The position numbers were made by a program, and so were the translations under genes. Positions 57,872 through 64,000 of a stretch of 64,000 nt of DNA are shown here, piece after piece. Numbering within the stretch: the first letter of the stretch is position 1; each line of letters starts with the position of its first letter. This DNA comes from Chelydra serpentina (lineage: Eukaryota; Chordata; Testudines; Chelydridae), in the NCBI GenBank assembly GCA_037349315.1, contig JBAIAC010000026.1, positions 21,791,501-21,855,500 of the forward strand, read 5' to 3'. The notes under the pieces are model-generated. The model ran no database searches and had not been told where the DNA came from. It worked only from the letters and a program-made list of their open reading frames with translations.

Positions 57872-58250
57872 AGATCAAACATGACAAACCCACGGAAAAA
57901 AAAAATGCAGAAATTGGGCTTCTTTTTCACTTAATTGGCTTGTGAGTTCCTTGTTGGCTAGTTTTGGCTTGTAGCTTGTTTGGCTTGTAGCTTGCATCTT
58001 GTTGCTTCTTTTTAAAAATAAAAAATAAAAAAAAAAATCAGCTCCTGGCAAGCAGGGGCCAGGAGGGGGCGAGAAGAGAGAGTCGGGGTGCACAGCAGGC
58101 CCATCACAGTCCCAGACTGCATGCTGGGGGGGGAGGAGGGGAAAATCTAGTCACAGAGTGTTGGGATTCTTAGGGATTGGCTTGTTTTGGCCTTGTTTTG
58201 AAATGAGATTAACTTGATTTTTGGCTTATTGTGAAAGTCGGGGTGCTTAT
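57872..58250. mobile_element. Unidentified repeat inserted in the LINE
   Basis: The LINE coding remnant stops at about 58251 and resumes at about 57870, in register for the same protein region. The intervening 380 bases have no LINE similarity. They contain GGCTTGTAGCTTG-type repeats, an A-rich run (58010-58040) and a G-rich run. I found no clear terminal repeat or target duplication, so the class is unknown. Confidence 0.6.
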
Positions 58251-58830
58251 TTACTGCATGAAAGTTATCAACATATCTCTTGCACGGTTGCCATTGATCT
58301 GAGGCAGTTGATCAATTTCCACTTCACTAATAGAAGACTGTTGATTGAGGATGTTGTTAAAATGTTCTGCCGACCTTTGCAGCATCTTTTCTTTGTCAGT
58401 GAGCAGCATGGTGCCATCGGCACTCACTATTGGAGATGTTTCTGATGACCGTGGCCCAGAGATTGTCCTCAGAGCATCATAGAAGCTCTTCATATCATTC
58501 CTGTCTGTGAAGGACAATCTCATCTGCCTTGTAGCTCAACCCTGAGTTTTGCATCTTTCTAAGTTTGCATTGTACAGTCCTCGTTGTTGTTGAAGGCTTC
58601 CTTCTTAGATGTTGAAGTGCTGTCTCCGAAACAGGCCTTATGGAACTGATGTCTCTCATTCAATAGTCTCCCTATGTCAGTATTGTTTTCATCAAACCAA
58701 TCTTGATGTTTACATGTGATGGAACCAAGGGTATTGGATGCAGCCAAGTACACAGTCTCTAAAGAATGCCCAATTTCCTCAATGTTATTAGAGTTGGTAT
58801 CAGTTGTTACAAATTGGTTGCTCAACAAGC
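58251..58830 (-). pseudogene. LINE linker region between endonuclease and RT
   Basis: Minus-strand translation gives CKHQDWFDENNTDIGRLLNE, RHQFHKACFGDSTSTSKKEAF and, after a frameshift, NDMKSFYDALRTISGPRSSE followed by MLLTDKEKMLQRSAEHFNNI. This is the conserved segment that precedes RT in this LINE group. It shows only frameshifts, no rearrangement, upstream of the inserted repeat. Confidence 0.85.
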
Positions 58831-58899
58831 CTGTTTCACATTCTCCTGTTTCAATTTGGAGATATTAATGTTTTGGGGTGCTTTTTTACCTTGTGATCA

Positions 58900-59710
58900 T
58901 CTACTAGGATGTATCCAGATATTCAGCTTGGAGACAATAAGCCTGTGATCGGTCCAGCATTATGCACTTCATGGGCCTTTGTCACCTTAACAGCCTACAT
59001 GTCTCTTCTCTTGATGACGACGTAGTCAATGAGATGCCAGTTCATGGAGCATGGATGCATCCAAGATGTCTTGTTGCAGTTTGACAGGCAGAAGACTGTT
59101 GGTGAGGAGGTCATATTTAGCACATTTCCTCAGCAGGAGGAGCCCACTGCTGTTGCATTTCCCAAGGCCATTTTTCTGACGACGCCTGGCCATGCCTGGT
59201 AATCTGCACTAACTCTAGCATTGTCGTGACCAAGGATAAGCTTGTCTGCTTTCAGTACTTCTGCAATAAGGAATCCCAGGTCTTTGTAAAATTTGTCCTT
59301 GATCACATCTGGGTTGGTCATGGGGGGTGCATAGGCACTGATGCTAATTGCATATCTTTTCCCAAACAGTGGGAGACTCATTAGCATGAGTCTATCACTC
59401 ACACCCTTTGGGAAGTTCATAAGCTTGCTAACCATTTGTGTTTTGATGGCAAACCCAACACCAGCTTCACGTCATTCTTGTTTAATACCACCACTCCAGA
59501 AGAAGGTCCTTTTTCAGTGAGTTGTCCTTCTTTAACTGCCAAGTTTCACTTAGGACCACTATATGGATGTTGCATCTGGCCAGGTCTCTACCAGCTAGAG
59601 CTGTTTTTCTCTCTGGCCTGGCCTATCTGCTGTTGTACAGTCCATTAATAGGCGCACATTCCAAGCATCAATGGTGAATGATGTCACCTTTGTCTTTTGA
59701 TGCGATTTTC
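58900..59710 (-). pseudogene. LINE apurinic-like endonuclease, degraded
   Basis: This domain nicks the target DNA in intact elements. The best part (59130-59435) reads DRLMLMSLPLFGKRYAISIS, AYAPPMTNPDVIKDKFYKDL and LILGHDNARVSADYQAWPGV; the SAYAP and DxNARVG motifs are typical, with the last changed here to HDNARVS. An upstream start, TIDAWNVRLLMDCTTADRPG (near 59670), matches the conserved N-terminus. Downstream, the SWMHPCSMNWHLIDYVVI-like region (59070-59010) and TDHRLIVSKL-like region (58950-58920) are visible with frameshifts. Confidence 0.85.
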
Positions 59711-60250
59711 AACCACTATAACAGGATCCCTATCAGCCACGGTATGACCACCAGGGCTAAGGTGAAGCAGACAATGTTTAGGGAACCTTTTCTAACCCCT
59801 TCCTCATACTACAGAGGTGAGCAGTATGATCCTAAATAGGACTGCTCAATCACCCAGGGGGCTTCCAAATTCCACTGCTGCTTCAGTCTAGTGAAAAGCA
59901 ACCCTATACCCTGAGCCGCCTGTGTGAAAATCTGCAGCTACAGCTCCCTGTGCATTCATATCTGCTGCTTTGCTGCTCTCCCAAAGCCACCGCACTTGAG
60001 GGGGAGATGAATAGTTGAGGTCATGACTAGTACGTGAACTGGATTTAAGTGAGGGAAAGTTGCACAAAATCACCCTCACTCTCTCAACCGGGCCTGTCTG
60101 AATCCAGTGGCACAATGATGTTGAGACATCTGGAGAGAAGTCTGGATGCAGAGGATGACCATCAGGTCCTACTGCACGCACCTGAACTGATGCCCTAGGC
60201 TGTCCACAAGCTCTTGCCATCCACCTTCACAGCCGGGGAGATGAGCATAT
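59711..60250 (-). other. Probable 5' region of the LINE
   Basis: The block continues directly upstream of the endonuclease N-terminus. It has an open frame of 110 codons (59888-60220) with no recognisable domain. I treat it as 5' UTR or promoter of the LINE; a separate repeat is possible. Confidence 0.4.
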
Positions 60251-60929
60251 CTGCTTGACCACCTGGTCCACCAGAGAGTAGCTGTCCGCTCTGGTCAACA
60301 GTCACAGATAATAACGTCTGTTACTTACAGTAGCAAGCATAGCCTGACCTATCTTGAGAAGTCTGGACCGTGCTTTCTCTGGAACCTCACCTCAGACCTC
60401 TCTGCGGAGAGTGGCCCTACCAGGAGTACAAGACTAGATGACACAGTTCTGAGGTCCATTGGGACACACAAGCCTTTCCACCACAACAAACTGCCCCCTT
60501 TCCAGTAAAGCCTTTCCGAATGAATGATAATTGCGCGCGCGCACACACACACACACAACATGAACACCCTTGAAACTCTGGGGAACAAGAGAAATAACAT
60601 CTTCCAGGATTTTTAATCCATTCTGCATAATTACTGCTTAGTGTTTCTCTACCAAGCAACAGGAGTCTTAAAACTACTACAAATTAGATAGAAACCACAG
60701 AGAATGGCTACAGGGCATGGTCCCTAAAACAAAGGATGCAATTCCATGTGTGTATATGGATCTGTTCCCTTCCACACTATTCTCCAAATAGACTGGTTCT
60801 AATTTTAGTAGATATACTGCAGATACTAGATGATTGTTGGCACGATGGTATCAGGTAGAATACGGCTACATATTAATATTACTTTTGCAGGGTGTAAGTT
60901 TGGCTATTGGGGAGCCCATCGCGTTTGTA
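60251..60929. other. Intergenic DNA with a GC/CA simple repeat
   Basis: Nothing recognised except the alternating (GC)n(CA)n at 60533-60557. ORFs at 60349-60659 are shadows around it. Confidence 0.4.
60533..60557. repeat. (GC)n(CA)n simple repeat
   Basis: GCGCGCGC followed by about eight CA units, an alternating purine-pyrimidine tract. Confidence 0.9.
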
Positions 60930-61098
60930 GCTGACACCAGGCAGAACATGGCAGAAGCTGGGCGACATGGGATGGATCACTTAATGATTATCTGTTCCGT
61001 TCATTCCCTCTGAAGCAGCTTGCATTGGCCACTATTGGAAGGCAGGATACTGGGCTTGATGGACCTTTGGTCTGACCCAGCATGTCTGTTCTTATATA
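60930..61098 (+). mobile_element. CR1 LINE 3' end
   Basis: 5'-truncated CR1 tail: GATGGATCACTTAATGATTA, TTCATTCCCTCTGAAGCA, CTTGCATTGGCCACTATTGG and GGGCTTGATGGACCTTTGGT, followed by CTGACCCAGCATGTCTGTTC and a short terminal TTCTTAT. This is the CR1 3' UTR seen in reptiles and birds. Left boundary approximate. Confidence 0.88.
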
Positions 61099-61705
61099 AA
61101 AATAACAGATTTGCAGTAGAATAATAGTTTCAAAGTTGTCCGTGTTGCTTCAGCAGCTATTTATTTATTTAAACATGAATGTTATAGAGTAGACTGAATA
61201 TTTATCCTAATAAGGTACTAACAAATGGCCCAATCCCTCCATCTAGCTGCACTCAAAACTTCAGTGGGAGTGATTAAAAGATCAGGTCCGAAACGGACAC
61301 AGTGGTACTCATAAAATGAAAGCAGCTCTTTAACTAAGGGTAATATTCTACAAAGGATGAATCACTTCCCACAGGCTGGATGGGTTTAGGAAAGGAAATC
61401 TCTAGGGATCCCCTCAAAGAGTTTTTCCTTGATCACAGCATCAGCGGGGACCAGGGCCGGCTCCAGGTACCAGCCACATGTCACCACATGAATCCAGTTA
61501 GAGCCTGCACCCTCTCCCGTCCCCAGCCCAATGAAAGTGAGTCAGAGTGGAGGAGAGCGAGCCACTGAGGGAGGGGGAAATGTAGTGAGTGGGGGGGGGG
61601 GGGGAAGAGCCTCTGGGAAGGGGCAGAGCTAGCGTGTTTGGTTTTATGCAATTTGAAAGTTGGCAACCCTACCCCACAGGTAACCAAGATATAGGTTCTA
61701 ATCTG
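61099..61705. other. Intergenic DNA, nothing recognised
   Basis: A G run at 61592-61604 and a TTGGCAACCCTA at 61660-61672. The latter resembles the end of the hAT family at 17219-18117 (ACAACCCTA), so a fragment of that family may end here. Confidence 0.4.
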
Positions 61706-61708
61706 TAT

Positions 61709-62004
61709 GGGCATGTCTACACTACCTGCTGATCGGCGGGTAGCGACCGATCTCTCGGGGGTCAATTTATTGTGTCTAGTCTAGACGTGATAAATCGATC
61801 CCCGAATGCTCTCCCAATCAACTCTGGAACTCCGGTGCCGCGAGAGGCGGAAGCGGATTCGACAGGGGAGCAGCAGCGGTCGACTCACCGCCATGAGGAT
61901 GCTGAGGTAAGTCGACCTAAGATATGTCAACTTCCGCTACGCTATTCCCGTAGCTGAAGTTGCGTATCTTAGGTCGATCCTCCCCCCCCAGTGTAGACCT
62001 GGGC
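61709..62004 (+). mobile_element. Harbinger-type MITE, copy 3 of the 0.3-kb family
   Basis: 296 bp from GGGCATGTCTACACTACC to AGTGTAGACCTGGGC, flanked by TAT at 61706-61708 and 62005-62007. It carries the AATTTATTGTGTCT...AGACGTGATAAAT foldback (61765-61800) and the CGCTACGC...GTAGCTGAAGTTGCG block (61933-61965), as in 27059-27352. Confidence 0.88.
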
Positions 62005-62007
62005 TAT

Positions 62008-63092
62008 ATATGCCTCTTCAAGAAAAGTGAAGGTAAAAAGAGTATGTATGCACAACAAAAAAAGTGAGTATACTTACCAAACCCCAGGAATTGCAATCCT
62101 CTACATGTCTGAATTCAGAATTTCTGATCTCCACACAACACAGAGCTGCCCATGTTCTCTATACAGTACCTCAATCAACAAGGTCATATACCTTTAACAC
62201 AGGACAAGCTTACAAAAGATTTATATTAATCTGAAGAGCTCCACAATTTCATTGCACAGTCTCATGATACACAAAATGTCTTTCAGAGCGGAGCTGAGCA
62301 AACATACATTTTGTGGAGAAAACTATGTACATGCAGCAAACAAATATTTTTAACTACACATGACCCAAATTAGAAGCAACTTCATATAGTCATTTTAAAA
62401 ATCATTGTGAACTGGCAAACCTGGTGCTGCTGGGCTAATATTATAATAAAAATATATAAAATTCTAACAATTTTATTTCTGCTCTATTAGCATTGCATTA
62501 GTAATACTTATTTTCACTCTGATAACACCACTATGGTGATATTTATGCTGTCCCTGACAAAAAAATACTAAATACAGTGCTAATAGGATACAATGGAAAA
62601 TTGCTAAACAATAAGACGGATCCCCGAGAAAATTTGATATAGATTTCCTGTAGTTTTCCTGCACTATTTTCAACCCTTCTCACAAGGGATACAGCAAGAT
62701 GGCAATGAAAAGTGAATTTCCTGCTGTTACAGCTACTTTGGATGCTCATGCTTCTGTTCCTGTGGAGCCTGCTTGGATCAATTTCAAGAAAATAGCCTTT
62801 ATCTACACTTTTGCACAGAAAACACATTTCAGTTTTGAAGAGATGCAGTATGTGTGTGGTGGTCAGTATTTTAACCTGTAGTATAATGTTACAGTAGCTT
62901 GCATATAGTAAACTGTAGCATACAAATATTTGGCATATTGTTGAAGTAGAAATTGTATTTCTGCACTTTCCCAATTTGTTACAAAAGTGTTTAATCTTAC
63001 TCAAAATTCCTAATTTCACATACTGTCTTTCCCATCAACATACAAAAACCAACAGTACAAAGCAGCACTTTTCCTTTTAACTGTGTATTAGA
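62008..63092. other. Unique AT-rich intergenic DNA
   Basis: The 158-codon ORF at 62543-63019 on the minus strand is Lys/Ile/Cys-rich and has no recognisable domain; not called. No repeats recognised. Confidence 0.4.
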
Positions 63093-63096
63093 CAAG

Positions 63097-63780
63097 TGTA
63101 GCAGGGTCGGACTCACCCCCGCCGCGCCTCCTGCTGGTTGTTCCGGGAATTAGCTCACCAGCCTCTGGAGCGCCCTCTGCAGGCCAGTGATCCGCCTGTC
63201 CACTCTGGCCCCGCATCCCTCCCAGGACCTGGTGCCCTTTTAACTGGGGCGCTGCCCCCTGGCAGTACCCCTAGATCTGGGTCTCCCCTCCCCAGGGGAA
63301 CCCCCAATCCACTATCCCCACCTCGCCTCAGTCGTAGGCTACTGCCAGTCACCAGCTAGCCCCCGAGCCCTGGGGCAGACTGCAGTATAAGCCACTCATC
63401 ACAGGCAAAGGGGGTTTGGACCTGCTGCCTCAGCCTACCCGTGGGTTGCCCCTGCAACCCCAGTACCTAGATGGGCCTAACCCTAGGCCACAGCCTGGGG
63501 TTTTCTCAGGCCAGAGCTCCCCAGCAACTCTAGCCTTCCCCAGCCCTGCTCCACCCTAGGTACCTGCTCAGGTACCTGCAGCTAAGCCCTTCTCCCTCTA
63601 CATGCAGAGGGAGAGTCTGTTTGCTCCAGGCCCACTGCCCTCTTATAAGGGCCAGCTGGGGCCTGATTAAACTGGCCCCAGCTGTGGCTGCTTTGCTCAT
63701 CAGCCCAGCTTTCAGCCTCAGCCCTCTCCCAGGGCTATTTCCAGCCCCTCCGGGCAGGAGCGGGGTTCCACCCCGCTACA
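63097..63780. repeat. Probable solo LTR (684 bp)
   Basis: Starts TGTAGCAGGG and ends CCCCGCTACA, a TG...CA boundary within a 10-bp near-perfect inverted repeat, and is flanked by CAAG on both sides (63093-63096 and 63781-63784). The body is GC-rich against AT-rich surroundings and has a TATA-like CTCTTATAAGGGC near 63642-63654, reading better on the minus strand. No retroviral coding sequence is adjacent, so it would be a recombination remnant of an endogenous retrovirus-like element. A DNA-transposon alternative is not excluded. Confidence 0.6.
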
Positions 63781-63784
63781 CAAG

Positions 63785-64000
63785 GATTTAACAAACTGTC
63801 TGTTAACGCCTTAGCAACAGTGGGGCCAGATCTACTTATTAGTCAGAACAATAGAAGTAAATGACATACAATAAAATATTCACTGAGTTGGGCAAGTCCT
63901 CCCTTTCTTACAAGAATAGGTATGGAGGTGTGAAAATATTTGCTCTTTGGCATGAAATTTTAGTTAGGGCCCGATCCTGCCCCACCATAATGTATGGTGT
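63785..64000. other. Intergenic DNA, nothing recognised
   Basis: Unique sequence to the window end. Confidence 0.4.

Larger units (their letters stand above)
56083..60250 (-). mobile_element. Non-LTR retrotransposon (LINE), near full length but decayed
   Basis: In minus-strand order the remnant has a 5' region (60250-59710), an AP endonuclease (59700-58900), a linker (58830-58251), an RT (57870-56845), a C-terminal domain (56882-56460) and a 3' region ending near 56083. Every domain is in the expected order of an endonuclease-bearing LINE, so this was one long insertion. It is split by an unrelated repeat (57872-58250) and by a (CAGT)n expansion. The clade is not certain to me: it is not CR1, and the C-terminal ACETWTVYR segment resembles a group widespread in fish and reptiles. 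The 5' boundary is approximate. Confidence 0.85.

Noticed and set aside
62543..63019. 158-codon minus-strand ORF
   Set aside because: Longest ORF in that part, but the composition follows the AT-rich background and no motif is visible.
1..64000. CRISPR arrays, bacterial operons or phage genes
   Set aside because: No regularly spaced repeats with unique spacers and no prokaryotic gene organisation; all tandem arrays are simple repeats or minisatellites.

Overview
The window looks like chromosomal DNA of a turtle (Testudines, probably a cryptodire). I infer this from the repeats: tRNA-derived SINEs that end in a CR1-like tail (the tortoise Pol III/SINE design), CR1 LINE fragments, Penelope-like elements, an autonomous PIF/Harbinger transposon and many short Harbinger-type and hAT-type non-autonomous elements. 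Base composition, long AT-rich stretches without genes, and the absence of any operon-like layout fit a vertebrate intergenic region. I found no host protein-coding exon, rRNA gene, functional tRNA gene or CRISPR array that I can support.

Layout. 1-2.9 kb: a SINE, then a Penelope-like element (881-2876) with inverted terminal sequence and a 12-bp target duplication, broken by a Harbinger-type MITE. 2.9-5.9 kb: unique AT-rich DNA with one hAT MITE (5468-5776). 5.96-11.4 kb: an autonomous-type Harbinger transposon (6005-11140) sitting inside a hAT-like MITE. It carries a MYB/SANT gene on the plus strand, a convergent DDE transposase on the minus strand and, inside the intron of the MYB/SANT gene, an antisense ORF that reads as a separate two-exon gene of 99 codons. 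This small gene is the most interesting feature of the window. 12.3-25 kb: a dense graveyard of DNA transposons, with several exact 8-bp or 3-bp target duplications, a CR1 fragment, and two different hAT MITE families (22479-22896 and 23613-23939) that share a GC-rich tandem repeat of 32-33 bp. 25-41 kb: mostly unique sequence with isolated MITEs, including two hAT MITEs that landed in the same few bases (30770-31211), and a possible LTR near 32 kb. 41.5-43.5 kb: a second Penelope-like element on the minus strand. 43.5-56 kb: almost repeat-free AT-rich DNA containing an old local duplication (50.69-51.09 and 51.27-51.63 kb). 56.1-60.3 kb: a nearly complete but decayed non-LTR retrotransposon on the minus strand, interrupted by an unidentified repeat. 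60.3-64 kb: a CR1 3' end, a third copy of the 0.3-kb Harbinger-type MITE and a probable solo LTR (63097-63780).

The only genes that work together are those of the Harbinger transposon: the transposase (catalysis), the MYB/SANT protein (DNA binding and nuclear import in this superfamily) and the unexplained antisense product. All copies of coding mobile elements here carry frameshifts or stops, except the small antisense ORF, which reads open under the proposed splicing.
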